The translations under genes were made by a program, and so were the position numbers. Below are positions 44,510 through 52,381 of a DNA stretch of 64,000 nt, piece after piece. This DNA is from Cohnella terricola (GTDB lineage Bacteria; Bacillota; Bacilli; Paenibacillales; Paenibacillaceae): positions 55,296-119,295 of the forward strand of contig NZ_VNJJ01000015.1 of NCBI RefSeq assembly GCF_007786475.1, written 5' to 3'. A model generated the notes under the pieces. It did not search any database, had not been told where the DNA came from, and saw only the letters and a program-made list of their open reading frames with translations. The stretch's first letter is position 1; every line of letters begins with the position of its first letter.

Positions 44510-45456
44510 TGCGGGCCAAAGTCCATTTTCTTAATGTCGGCTGGGGAGATGCGCATCTAATCCGGCTCCCATCGGGAACGGTGACGCTGATCGATGGCGG
44601 GGACGGAAGCTTCGCTCCGGACCGGGATCACCCGTTATCCTGGATGGATCGCCAGGGATTGCGCAGGCTCGATTGGATGATCTTGACGCACATCCACGCG
44701 GACCATCTGAACGGACTGATCGATATTGCCATTCGATGCGAAGTGAAGAGGGCGATTCTTCCTTACGAGCTTCCGCAATTGAACTTCTCAACCGAAGAGA
44801 CGGAAGATTCCTCCACAGGTTCGGATGCAGGGAGGGTAAGCCGTATGCTGACGGCATACGAAGAACTCATTCGTCTGTTAAGGAAGCAGGGGACGGATAT
44901 TCGTTGGCGGAGCGATTATGCTTCGGCCGGTAGCTCCGTGATCTGGGAAGAGGAGGGCTATACGCTCACCCACTTGTATCCTTGGCAGGGAGATCCGCTT
45001 CCCGGGCTTGACGTTCTGCGCGAAGCTGTATCTGAAGACGGACGGACAGGGAGCGAACGATTTGCGTCATTGGAACGCTTCTTCACGCTGTCCAACGACG
45101 ACAGTTCCGTCTATCGGTTGACCTCCGCGGAAGCTCGCTCGGACGGCGTTCTCTTCGGAGGAGATCAACTGGAAGCCGGATGGGAACGCCTTTCCCGGCG
45201 AACCGATCTGAGAAGCCGGGTGTGGAAAGTGCCGCACCACGGGATGGAGGACGCATTCACATTCCGATTGCTGTCCGCGATCGAGCCCGAGTTTTGCGTG
45301 ATTCCCATTAGCAGGCAACGCGCTTGGCCGCTTGAAGAACATTGGGATCGTCTTCGCGAGCGATCGCGAGCGGTTTTCCATCTGACAGGAGACTTTCTGC
45401 CGGGAAAGAGCGTCCGCTTGGCGGACGGGCCGATCGAAGTGGAGATCGGCGAATGA
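44506..45456 (+). CDS. Metallo-beta-lactamase-fold hydrolase (ComEC C-terminal-like)
   Basis: 316 residues from ATG 44506, with GGGGAG upstream, overlapping the ATPase stop (ATGA). The metal motif THIHADHLNG supplies H62, H64, D66 and H67; further ligands are likely in GVLFGGDQLEAGW and VWKVPHHGMEDA. The overall pattern resembles the ComEC/Rec2 catalytic domain, a phosphodiesterase/nuclease-like subgroup of the fold, here soluble and without signal. Translation coupling to the ABC ATPase suggests it acts on the imported compound, for example cleaving a phosphodiester before the phosphatase downstream. That order of action is inference. Confidence 0.75.
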   Translation: MMRAKVHFLNVGWGDAHLIRLPSGTVTLIDGGDGSFAPDRDHPLSWMDRQGLRRLDWMILTHIHADHLNGLIDIAIRCEVKRAILPYELPQLNFSTEETEDSSTGSDAGRVSRMLTAYEELIRLLRKQGTDIRWRSDYASAGSSVIWEEEGYTLTHLYPWQGDPLPGLDVLREAVSEDGRTGSERFASLERFFTLSNDDSSVYRLTSAEARSDGVLFGGDQLEAGWERLSRRTDLRSRVWKVPHHGMEDAFTFRLLSAIEPEFCVIPISRQRAWPLEEHWDRLRERSRAVFHLTGDFLPGKSVRLADGPIEVEIGE

Positions 45457-45493
45457 ATCATCGCTTTCTTGCTTGTATCGGAGGACTTCAACC

Positions 45494-45940
45494 ATGAAAG
45501 AGTATAGCTATAGCCTGCTTCTTGCCTTCGCGGCGGGTATGCTTACCGTTCTACAGGGCGCCATCAACGCATCGATCGGCAGAACGAACGGGCAGTATGC
45601 CATGATTATCGGCGTATCCCTTGTTCAGGTGGCGATGTCCATGGTCTTGCTTCGAGCCGGAGGTTCTTTTCCGACGATAACGTCGGCTTTCAGCCCTTGG
45701 ATGCTGGTCTCCGGCTTGCTCGGCGTCGGCATTATGTTCAGCGTCTCCAAGGCGACGGGGACGGCCGGGGCGTTGCCTGTCTTCGTGACGGCGATCGCGG
45801 CCCAGATTTCCGCATCCGCCGTCATGGGTCATTGGGGCCTGATGGGGCTGCCACGTTCGCCCTTCACCCTACAGAAACTCGGCAGCATGATGCTGATTGC
45901 GGCCGGTATATACGGGCTGCTCAAATCCCAATCTTCCTAA
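45494..45940 (+). CDS. DMT-superfamily small transporter (DUF606/YdcZ-like)
   Basis: 148 residues from ATG 45494 behind GGAGG. Five hydrophobic segments (about 7-25, 35-52, 67-85, 90-108, 125-143), with TVLQGAINASIGR at the end of the first, typical of DUF606 half-size transporters that work as dimers or as EamA-like exporters. It lies in the middle of the uptake/phosphatase cluster, 37 bp from the previous stop. It might export a by-product, but no substrate can be inferred. Confidence 0.75.
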   Translation: MKEYSYSLLLAFAAGMLTVLQGAINASIGRTNGQYAMIIGVSLVQVAMSMVLLRAGGSFPTITSAFSPWMLVSGLLGVGIMFSVSKATGTAGALPVFVTAIAAQISASAVMGHWGLMGLPRSPFTLQKLGSMMLIAAGIYGLLKSQSS

Positions 45941-45956
45941 AAGCAAAGGAGCCATA

Positions 45957-46778
45957 ATGAACGACAATCCAACACATATAACGTCTGTTTTGGCGTCCGC
46001 GATCCGCTATGCGGAAGAAGCCGGACAACAAATTCTGAATCGCATGACTACTCCTTATCGCATTGACGATAAAGTCAACCGCTCCGACTTGGTTACGGAA
46101 GTCGATCTGATGAGCGATTCTCTTATCCGGGAGCGGATCGGCAGTGACTATCCGGATCATTGGGTTCTGTCCGAAGAGACCAAGAGCCCGGGAGATCCGT
46201 TCGACATGATGAAGATGCCCGCTCCCGGATACGGCTGGATTATCGATCCGATCGACGGAACGACCAACTTTGTGCACGGAATTCCTCACTTCGCCGTCTC
46301 GATCGGTATCGTGCAGGATGGAAGCCTGCAACATGGAGTGGTCTACAACCCGATGACTCGGGAGCTATACCATGCTTCTAGGGGAGAGGGCGCCTTCCTT
46401 AACGGGACCCGGATTCGGGCAAGCGAAGAAAACGACGTCGGCAACGCTGTGCTCGCGACTGGATTCCAAGCTTCGGATTGGAATCCGGATTCCGTTGCTG
46501 CCGCACAAGTAGCCCGCATCGCCGGCACGACCCGAAGCGTTCGAATTCTTGGAGCCGCCAGCCTTGATCTGTGCATGGTCGCCTGCGGTCGACTGAGCGG
46601 TTTCTGGCATGACGGCCTGTATCCTTGGGATGCCGCGGCCGGATTGCTCATCGTCATGGAAGCGGGCGGGATCGTCACGAACGCCGCAGGAGAGCCTTTC
46701 TCCTTGAGCGATAAAACGCTCGTCGCTTCCAATCCGCATCTTCATCGAGCGCTATTGTCCTTGTTATACGCGATTTAA
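45957..46778 (+). CDS. Inositol monophosphatase family protein (SuhB/HisN-like)
   Basis: 273 residues from ATG 45957 behind AAAGGAG. Lithium-sensitive phosphatase motifs are present: SEET (E73/E74) in the first metal loop, WIIDPIDGTTNF with D97 and D100, and the last loop LYPWDAAAG with its Asp. These Mg-dependent enzymes remove phosphate from inositol-1-phosphate, histidinol phosphate, NADP, fructose-1,6-bisphosphate or similar esters. As last gene of an ABC operon it probably dephosphorylates the imported molecule. A perfect palindromic terminator follows. Confidence 0.85.
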   Translation: MNDNPTHITSVLASAIRYAEEAGQQILNRMTTPYRIDDKVNRSDLVTEVDLMSDSLIRERIGSDYPDHWVLSEETKSPGDPFDMMKMPAPGYGWIIDPIDGTTNFVHGIPHFAVSIGIVQDGSLQHGVVYNPMTRELYHASRGEGAFLNGTRIRASEENDVGNAVLATGFQASDWNPDSVAAAQVARIAGTTRSVRILGAASLDLCMVACGRLSGFWHDGLYPWDAAAGLLIVMEAGGIVTNAAGEPFSLSDKTLVASNPHLHRALLSLLYAI

Positions 46779-46782
46779 CGCA

Positions 46783-46819
46783 GAAGAGAAGGTGCCGGCC
46801 GGCACCTTCTCTTCCATTT
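46783..46819. terminator. Perfect palindromic terminator
   Basis: GAAGAGAAGGTGCCGG (46783-46798) is followed directly by its reverse complement to 46814, then CATTTT. Ends the GntR-controlled operon. Confidence 0.75.
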
Positions 46820-46973
46820 TCACGAGCATGATCGTTTCCGCACTTTCTCGGATAGAATCCCCCGCTTACAAAATTATGGGAGGACACTGGGAATTGGTGC
46901 TAAACTAATGGCGCGTAAGAAAACTGCGGTTTTTTTCGTCTATATAAGAGAGACACCCAAGGAGGGATAAAAT

Positions 46974-47945
46974 ATGAGCGACAAGACGGCGTTGCAGATA
47001 CTCGGTGAAGAAACAAGGCCATATTTCGGAAGGTTCTGGGAGGTGATTGAGCCCTTCCAGCGGGAGTTGTGGAATTACTGCAGGAAAATCACGGGCAATC
47101 CGTGGGATGGAGAAGATTTGTTCCAAGATACGGTGCTGAAAATGTTTACTTCGCTTTCGGCATTGTCGCACAGAGAGCATCCCATCCATCCGAGAGCGTT
47201 TTTGTTTCGGGTCGCCACGAACCATTGGATTGATACCTGTCGCAAGCGCAAAGGAAAAATGGAAGAATGGTCGGATCATCTCGTTACGAAATCTTCGGAG
47301 GACGTATCGATTGCTCTCGAAATACAAGGAGCGTTCGAGACGTTATTGACCCATCTGCCGCCCAAGCAGACGGTTGTACTGGTTCTGATGGATGCTTTCC
47401 AATTTACGGCGAATGAAGCTGCCGAAGTGATCGGAACGACGGAAGGGGCCGTCAACGCCGCATTATTTCGCGCCAGATCCCGACTTCGGCAGTTAAAGAG
47501 TGACGAGTTGAGCGCCGATAACTCCACAGCAGCCGCCGATACGCAACCCGACGAAAGCCTTGTTAAGCGTTATGTGGAGTATTTCAATAAAAGGGATTTT
47601 CAAGGCATTGCGGATCTGCTAGCGGAGCATGCCGTGTTCAGTTTCGTTACGCAGTCGAGCAAAGAATACGGCAAACGGAGAATCATGAACGAGTCTCATC
47701 ATCCGTCGCACTATGATCGCCCTGACTTATACGCTGTCGTTCATGAGCTTTGGGGGAGAAAAGCGGTTATTTTCTATAAAGGGTACGAACAGGGGGAGCC
47801 CACTGCCCTCAACGAAGTGCTGACGATCGAAACCGAAGACAATCACATTATCGGAATCAACGGATACTTCTTCTGCCCTCAATTCATGGATGCGGCCGCG
47901 CAAGAATTAGGGGTGCCGAGAGAAGAATGGCAATGGGCGGAATAG
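46974..47945 (+). CDS. ECF sigma factor with C-terminal SnoaL-like domain (SigJ/ECF41-like)
   Basis: 323 residues from ATG 46974, with AAGGAGGG upstream. Sigma region 2 at about 15-85 (NPWDGEDLFQDTVLKMF, with a recognisable DxxQ/DT motif) and region 4 at about 120-175 (LPPKQTVVLVLMDAFQFTANEAAEVIGTT...AALFRARSRLR). Residues about 190-310 form a SnoaL-like cone fold (YVEYFNKRDFQGIADLLAE). In ECF41-type factors this tail replaces a classical anti-sigma factor and tunes activity. No anti-sigma gene is adjacent. The genes it controls and its inducing signal are not visible. Confidence 0.8.
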   Translation: MSDKTALQILGEETRPYFGRFWEVIEPFQRELWNYCRKITGNPWDGEDLFQDTVLKMFTSLSALSHREHPIHPRAFLFRVATNHWIDTCRKRKGKMEEWSDHLVTKSSEDVSIALEIQGAFETLLTHLPPKQTVVLVLMDAFQFTANEAAEVIGTTEGAVNAALFRARSRLRQLKSDELSADNSTAAADTQPDESLVKRYVEYFNKRDFQGIADLLAEHAVFSFVTQSSKEYGKRRIMNESHHPSHYDRPDLYAVVHELWGRKAVIFYKGYEQGEPTALNEVLTIETEDNHIIGINGYFFCPQFMDAAAQELGVPREEWQWAE

Positions 47946-47982
47946 ATCGGCGCTAGGAAGATTAAACCGGATGGGAATGCGA

Positions 47983-49017
47983 TTAAGCTTTGGGAAGACT
48001 GTCCAGTCTCATCTTCACGCTGGATTCCCGCACGATAAGCCGCGGTTCGAACTCCACGCGCTCGTACCCGGCTGTCGTGTTCGGATATTGGATGCGTTTG
48101 AGCAACAATTCGGCTGCCAGCCTTCCCACCTCGCTGCCCATAATGGAGACGGAAGTGATCTGCGGCGTCGTGACCGTCGCCCACAGATTGTTGTCGATAC
48201 CCGCGATCGCTACATCCTCCGGAACCCGGACGCCAAGTTCTTTGAGTCTATTGACGATGCCGATGGCCACCATGTCGTTGACGGCGTAGATGGCATCCGG
48301 CATATTTTTTAAACTGTAAAAATAGTTGGCGGCTTGCCGCCCCGTCTCGAAGGAGAAATCTTCCCCGAAATAGACGAGGGATGGGTCAACGTGATTCAGC
48401 GATTGCTCGTAAGCCAAGTAACGCTCTTCGATCTTATCTTTCGGTGCCCCGGCATAAGCGATTCGGTTGCGGCCGATCTGAAGCAGATGCTCCATCACAA
48501 GCTTGCCCTCCTGACGCGCCATCCCCACGATATCCGCTTGCAAATCCTCGCCCAACTTTTTGCTGTAGTTAATGATGGATACCGGAATGCCCGCCTGGTT
48601 AATCATAGGTTCAAGCTGTTTTGGGTAAGCCAAAGGCATGATGACAAGCCCGTCTACATGCAGCTTTCTCAACTCCCGCAGCGTCTCCAACTCTAGCATG
48701 GCGTTGCCTAGCGTATTAATCTGGACGACTCTGTATCCGTGCTGCTTGGCCGCTTGTTCGACCGAATAGGCAATGTCCGGGATAATCGCATTCCGAATAT
48801 CCGGAACGGCCAGCGCTATCTGGCGGGTCTGGCGAATTTTGAGGCTTTGGGCCGAAGTGTTCGGCGTGAATCCCAGTTCGTCGATGACTTGCAATATTTT
48901 GGCCTTCGTCGCGGCGCTGATGCCTTCGCTGTTGTTAAGCGCTCTGGACACCGTTGCGATCCCGACTCCGGCATGCTTCGCTACATCTTCAATCGTTACC
49001 TTCTTTTTACTCGTCAT
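47983..49017 (-). CDS. LacI-family transcriptional regulator
   Basis: 344 residues from ATG 49017. N-terminal helix-turn-helix with hinge: TIEDVAKHAGVGIATVSRAL and KILQVIDELGFTPN; then a periplasmic-binding-like effector domain (65-335) with RQIALAVPDIRNAIIPDIAYSVEQ and VDGLVIMPLAYPK. A near-palindrome GGAATCGTTTCC in its own leader (49040-49051) and a perfect GGAAACGTTTCC at the promoter of the divergent dehydrogenase gene (49218-49229) suggest it controls both. The effector is likely the dehydrogenase substrate or a sugar. Confidence 0.9.
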   Translation of the reverse strand: MTSKKKVTIEDVAKHAGVGIATVSRALNNSEGISAATKAKILQVIDELGFTPNTSAQSLKIRQTRQIALAVPDIRNAIIPDIAYSVEQAAKQHGYRVVQINTLGNAMLELETLRELRKLHVDGLVIMPLAYPKQLEPMINQAGIPVSIINYSKKLGEDLQADIVGMARQEGKLVMEHLLQIGRNRIAYAGAPKDKIEERYLAYEQSLNHVDPSLVYFGEDFSFETGRQAANYFYSLKNMPDAIYAVNDMVAIGIVNRLKELGVRVPEDVAIAGIDNNLWATVTTPQITSVSIMGSEVGRLAAELLLKRIQYPNTTAGYERVEFEPRLIVRESSVKMRLDSLPKA

Positions 49018-49039
49018 TAGGGAGAATTCCTTTCGCGAT

Positions 49040-49051
49040 GGAATCGTTTCC
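49040..49051. promoter_or_regulatory. LacI-type operator in the leader of the lacI gene
   Basis: GGAATCGTTTCC, 23 bp before the start codon; differs by one base from the perfect site at 49218-49229. Probable autoregulation. Confidence 0.5.
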
Positions 49052-49181
49052 TATTCCTTTCCGCTGCAATCCGCTGATGTCATTATTAAAGCATAGCACA
49101 TATCCTTTGGTTCGGCACCGTAGATGCGTCGCAGAAGCGTAATTCGCGGCAAATAAGCCCGCAGAAGCGACTTTTTGTCAT

Positions 49182-49229
49182 TTGACAGTTTGTCGGAATT
49201 GTGACATGATTGTTTCCGGAAACGTTTCC
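49182..49229 (+). promoter_or_regulatory. Promoter and operator of the zinc dehydrogenase gene
   Basis: TTGACA (49182-49187), 17 bp, CATGAT (49205-49210), then the perfect palindrome GGAAACGTTTCC at 49218-49229, over the transcription start. The core AACGTT fits LacI/CcpA-family operators. Confidence 0.65.
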
Positions 49230-49281
49230 TATGAGAGTAAGAGCTATCATTTATTTAATTCCTTTAGGGAGATGACCTGAT

Positions 49282-50337
49282 ATGCAAGCATTAAGGTGGC
49301 ACGGCGTAAAAGATTTGCGCGTAGAGACGATCGAGGAGCCAACCCTTCGGAAAGGGCAGGTTAAAATAAGAATCGAAGCATGCGGCATCTGCGGAAGCGA
49401 TCTGCATGAATACGCCGCCGGACCGATCTTTATTCCGGAAGGAACGCCCCACCCGCTCACGAACGAGAAAGCGCCTATCGTCATGGGCCATGAATTTTCC
49501 GGACAGATCGAAGAGGTAGGCGAAGGGGTTACTCGGTTCCAAATCGGCGACCGCGTCGTGGTTGAACCTGTATTCTCCTGCGGAACGTGCGCGGCTTGTA
49601 AGCAAGGCAAATATAATCTCTGCGATAAAATGGGATTCCTCGGTCTTGCCGGCGGAGGCGGCGGTTTCTCCGAGTACGTGGCGGCGGACGAGCATATGGT
49701 TCATAAAATTCCGGATAGCCTCTCTTACGAGCAAGGAGCTCTAGTGGAGCCTTCTGCGGTTGTACTATATGCCGTTCGTTCGAGTCAGTTAAAAGTCGGA
49801 GATCAAGCCGTCGTATTCGGTACAGGCCCAATCGGTCTGCTTCTCATCGAAGCGTTGAAAGCATCTGGCGCGTCCAAGATTTATGCCGTCGAGCTGTCGG
49901 AGGAACGCCGCAACAAAGCCGCCGAACTTGGCGCGATCGCATTGAATCCGGCGGACACGGACGTCGTTGCGGAGATTCAACGTCTAACCGACGGCGGAGC
50001 CGACGTTTGCTACGAAGTGACGGGCGTACCTGTCGTTCTGAACCAAGCGATTGCTTCGACCAAAATCAGCGGACAGATTATGATCGTCAGCATCTTCGAA
50101 CGTGAAGCGGCTATCCATCCTAACCAAATTGTGCTCAAAGAACGCAATATCGCCGGAATTATCGGATACCGCGATGTTTTCCCTGCCGTCATCAGCTTGA
50201 TGCAGCAAGGCTACTTCCCGGCGGACAAATTGGTCACCAAGCGCATTGCGCTGTCCGATATCGTGGAGGAAGGCTTCGAGACGCTGATCAAGGAAAAAAG
50301 CCAAATCAAAATTATAGTGTCTCCAAAGAGCAAATAA
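49282..50337 (+). CDS. bdhA: Zinc-dependent medium-chain dehydrogenase, 2,3-butanediol dehydrogenase-like
   Basis: 351 residues, ATG 49282 behind TTTAGGGAGATG. Catalytic zinc ligands: Cys in ACGICGSDLHEYA and His-Glu in MGHEFSG; structural zinc cysteines in CGTCAACKQGKYNLC. The Rossmann motif is GTGPIGL. The overall match is to (R,R)-butanediol dehydrogenases, which interconvert acetoin and 2,3-butanediol with NAD(H); sorbitol or threonine dehydrogenase-like activity is not excluded. It is divergent from a LacI regulator that has matching operators before both genes, and it is followed by a good terminator. Confidence 0.8.
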   Translation: MQALRWHGVKDLRVETIEEPTLRKGQVKIRIEACGICGSDLHEYAAGPIFIPEGTPHPLTNEKAPIVMGHEFSGQIEEVGEGVTRFQIGDRVVVEPVFSCGTCAACKQGKYNLCDKMGFLGLAGGGGGFSEYVAADEHMVHKIPDSLSYEQGALVEPSAVVLYAVRSSQLKVGDQAVVFGTGPIGLLLIEALKASGASKIYAVELSEERRNKAAELGAIALNPADTDVVAEIQRLTDGGADVCYEVTGVPVVLNQAIASTKISGQIMIVSIFEREAAIHPNQIVLKERNIAGIIGYRDVFPAVISLMQQGYFPADKLVTKRIALSDIVEEGFETLIKEKSQIKIIVSPKSK

Positions 50338-50356
50338 TACACGGGTGTAAAAATGT

Positions 50357-50392
50357 GGGGACCGCCGAGAATTCTCGACGGTCCCCTTTTTT
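50357..50392 (+). terminator. Rho-independent terminator of the dehydrogenase gene
   Basis: GGGGACCGCCGAGAA (50357-50371) pairs with TTCTCGACGGTCCCC (50372-50386), one mismatch, followed by TTTTTT. Confidence 0.85.
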
Positions 50393-50415
50393 GTGCAATT
50401 ACAGTCCCGCTGTTT

Positions 50416-50697
50416 TAGCGGTCTGAGAGACCATTAAATCACCAAAAGTGGGCACCTCCGCCGCTGTAACGGTCTGAGAGACCGTTAGAGCACCCCAAGA
50501 GTGCAACTCCGCTGATGTAACGGTCTGTGAGACCGTTAGAGCACCCTAAGAGTGCAACTCCGCTGATGTAACGGTCTGCGAGACCGCTAGATCGGCCAAA
50601 GTGTGCAATCTCGCCGCTGTAACGGTCTGCGAGACCGTTAGATCACCCAAAGTGTGCAATCCCGCCACTGTAACGATCTGCGAGACCGTTATATCGC
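50416..50697. repeat. Tandem array of six 51-bp units, each holding a palindrome
   Basis: The palindromic core TAACGGTCT-N3-AGACCGTTA starts at 50416, 50467, 50518, 50569, 50620 and 50671: exactly 51 bp apart each time. The first copy has TAGCGG..ATTA and the last TAACGATCT. The rest of each unit (GA-T/G-CACCCAAAG-TGTGCAA...CCGC-GCTG) is also similar. The array lies between a terminator and the LspA-like gene and encodes nothing. Five copies of the hairpin could form at RNA or cruciform level. Confidence 0.9.
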
Positions 50698-50707
50698 CCG
50701 CCGGATT

Positions 50708-51175
50708 TTAGGATGACGCGTCATTACCTTGAGCGGCCGGCCTGATCGTACGATAGATCGTCCTGGCCGTCAGCATAAGAATCCCCGCGAATACCCAAAT
50801 ATCCGCAAAATTCATCGTTGCGGCTGCGGAGAAGAAGAGAAAGTCCGTCACTTGGTTAAACGCGAGCCGATCAATCGCGTTGCCAAGCGCCCCGCCGATA
50901 ATGAGCGCCACGGCCGTCTGCACGTATGCTCCGCGAATTTTACCTTTCCGATGCCAATAGAGCGCAGCAACCGTCAAGACGATGACAAAAACGGCGAGCA
51001 CTCTCCCCCATCCGTGGAACATGTTTCCGGTAGAGCCCGTATTCGCGAGATGCACAAGCCGAAACAATCCGCCGAGAATCTCCGTTTGCTCCTCAAAATC
51101 CAAATTCAAGCGAATCGCTATTTTCGAAGCGACATCAACAATGATGGCTGCGACGATGATCAAGTAGAAGTACAT
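50708..51175 (-). CDS. lspA: LspA-like signal peptidase II
   Basis: 155 residues from ATG 51175, AGGAGGACTC upstream. Four transmembrane helices. The LspA aspartates are in VTDFL (first) and NFADIWV (second), with the conserved GGALGNAIDR block between helices and NTG after the first loop. The enzyme removes lipoprotein signal peptides. The housekeeping lspA usually sits next to rluD or ileS; here it is isolated, and parts such as HLANTGSTGNMFHG differ from the usual NTGAAFG, so it may be a second copy or a paralog with narrower substrates. Confidence 0.75.
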   Translation of the reverse strand: MYFYLIIVAAIIVDVASKIAIRLNLDFEEQTEILGGLFRLVHLANTGSTGNMFHGWGRVLAVFVIVLTVAALYWHRKGKIRGAYVQTAVALIIGGALGNAIDRLAFNQVTDFLFFSAAATMNFADIWVFAGILMLTARTIYRTIRPAAQGNDASS

Positions 51176-51270
51176 AAGAGTCCTCCTTTTCAGAAAAGTG
51201 TTCGACGGCTCTTGTTAGAATTCCTTTCCGCTATCCGCCTCCAAAACTGAGAATTTCGATCGAGTTTACA

Positions 51271-51322
51271 AAACATTCGACAAAGTCCCTCTCGAATTTG
51301 ATTTAGATCAAACATTCGACAA
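51271..51322. promoter_or_regulatory. Two Spo0A-box-like repeats
   Basis: AAACATTCGACAA occurs twice (51271-51283 and 51310-51322), 39 bp apart. Each contains TTCGACA, the reverse complement of the Spo0A box TGTCGAA. They lie 52-103 bp upstream of the start of the BMP-type lipoprotein gene. Control of that gene and the following chemoreceptor by Spo0A is plausible; no experiment is implied. Confidence 0.45.
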
Positions 51323-51373
51323 GTATCGTATGGAGTGTGCTTAGTGTTAAAAAATAGGAGGTATCCTCGGAAA

Positions 51374-52354
51374 ATGAAACCGGTTCGGATGATCTGGACA
51401 TGCCTGTTAGGCATAGCGTTACTCATTAGTGGTTGCTCGTCGCAAGGCGGCGCGCCCGATCAGGAAAAGAAGCGGCTGAAGGTCGGCATCATGTTGTCCG
51501 ACGTTGGCCTCGGAGATCAATCGTTCAGCGATGCGGCTTTTACGGGGTTGATGCAGGCGCAGGAGGATTTAGACATTTTCTTCGATTACCGTGAACTTGC
51601 CGATACGACGACTTACGAGCAAGGGCTTACCGAGCTGGTCGAGGAAGGAAACGACTTGGTGATTGGCCTCGGATTTATGGTGAAAGACAGTTTGGAGTCG
51701 ATCGCCAGCCAATATCCGGATACAACGTTTCTTCTCATTGATGAAGTATCTGAACAGCCCAATATTATCTCTCTGACATTCAAGGAAGACGAGGGCAGTT
51801 ACCTGGCCGGGGTTGTAGCGGGCATGAAAACAAAATCAAACGTAGTCGGGTTTATTGGCGGAGTCGACGTTCCGATCATCCGTAAATTCGAGACCGGTTA
51901 TATTGCCGGGGTGAAGGCTTCAAATCCGAACGCGAAAGTGGTATCCGAATTCGCTGGAGATTTCGGGAAGGCCGACCTCGGCGCGCAAATCGCCGGCAAC
52001 ATGTTCGAGCACGACCAGGCGGATATCATTTATGCCGCCGCAGGCTTTACTGGGATAGGCGCACTAGAGGAAGCGGAGAAACTCGGCAAGCTTGCCATCG
52101 GAGTCGACACCGATCAGTTTTTCCTGGCGGAAAAAGCGGTTCTCACTTCGATGCTCAAGAATGTGGACGTGGCTATTTATTCAGCTGTCAAAACGTATCA
52201 GGAGCAGCGCGAATTTTCTGAGTCGCATCTGGAGTTCGGTTTGCAGGAGAACGGCATCGGATTGGCCCCTGTTCGAGTCGTGCCGATGACCAAGAAAGAG
52301 GAACAAACCTTCAAGACGTTAAAACAGCAATTGCTGTCCAACGGCATTCAATAA
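51374..52354 (+). CDS. BMP-family substrate-binding lipoprotein (Med/TmpC-like)
   Basis: 326 residues from ATG 51374 (MKPVRMIWTCLLGIALLISGC, lipobox LISGC); GGAGGTAT is about 12 bp upstream. The body is the BMP (basic membrane protein) fold: KKRLKVGIMLSDVGLGDQSF, VIGLGFMVKDSLESIA and FIGGVDVPIIRKFETGYIAG are its typical blocks. BMP lipoproteins bind nucleosides for ABC importers, or, as Med in Bacillus subtilis, act in regulation. No ABC permease or ATPase is next to it; instead a chemoreceptor follows 27 bp later, so a ligand-sensing role for chemotaxis is the best guess. Confidence 0.85.
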   Translation: MKPVRMIWTCLLGIALLISGCSSQGGAPDQEKKRLKVGIMLSDVGLGDQSFSDAAFTGLMQAQEDLDIFFDYRELADTTTYEQGLTELVEEGNDLVIGLGFMVKDSLESIASQYPDTTFLLIDEVSEQPNIISLTFKEDEGSYLAGVVAGMKTKSNVVGFIGGVDVPIIRKFETGYIAGVKASNPNAKVVSEFAGDFGKADLGAQIAGNMFEHDQADIIYAAAGFTGIGALEEAEKLGKLAIGVDTDQFFLAEKAVLTSMLKNVDVAIYSAVKTYQEQREFSESHLEFGLQENGIGLAPVRVVPMTKKEEQTFKTLKQQLLSNGIQ

Positions 52355-52381
52355 TCCATATACGGTTAGGGGCGGCAAAAT

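Noticed and set aside
50416..50697. CRISPR array
   Set aside because: Repeats are palindromic with conserved spacers and no cas genes are near; spacing is fixed at 51 bp by unit duplication.
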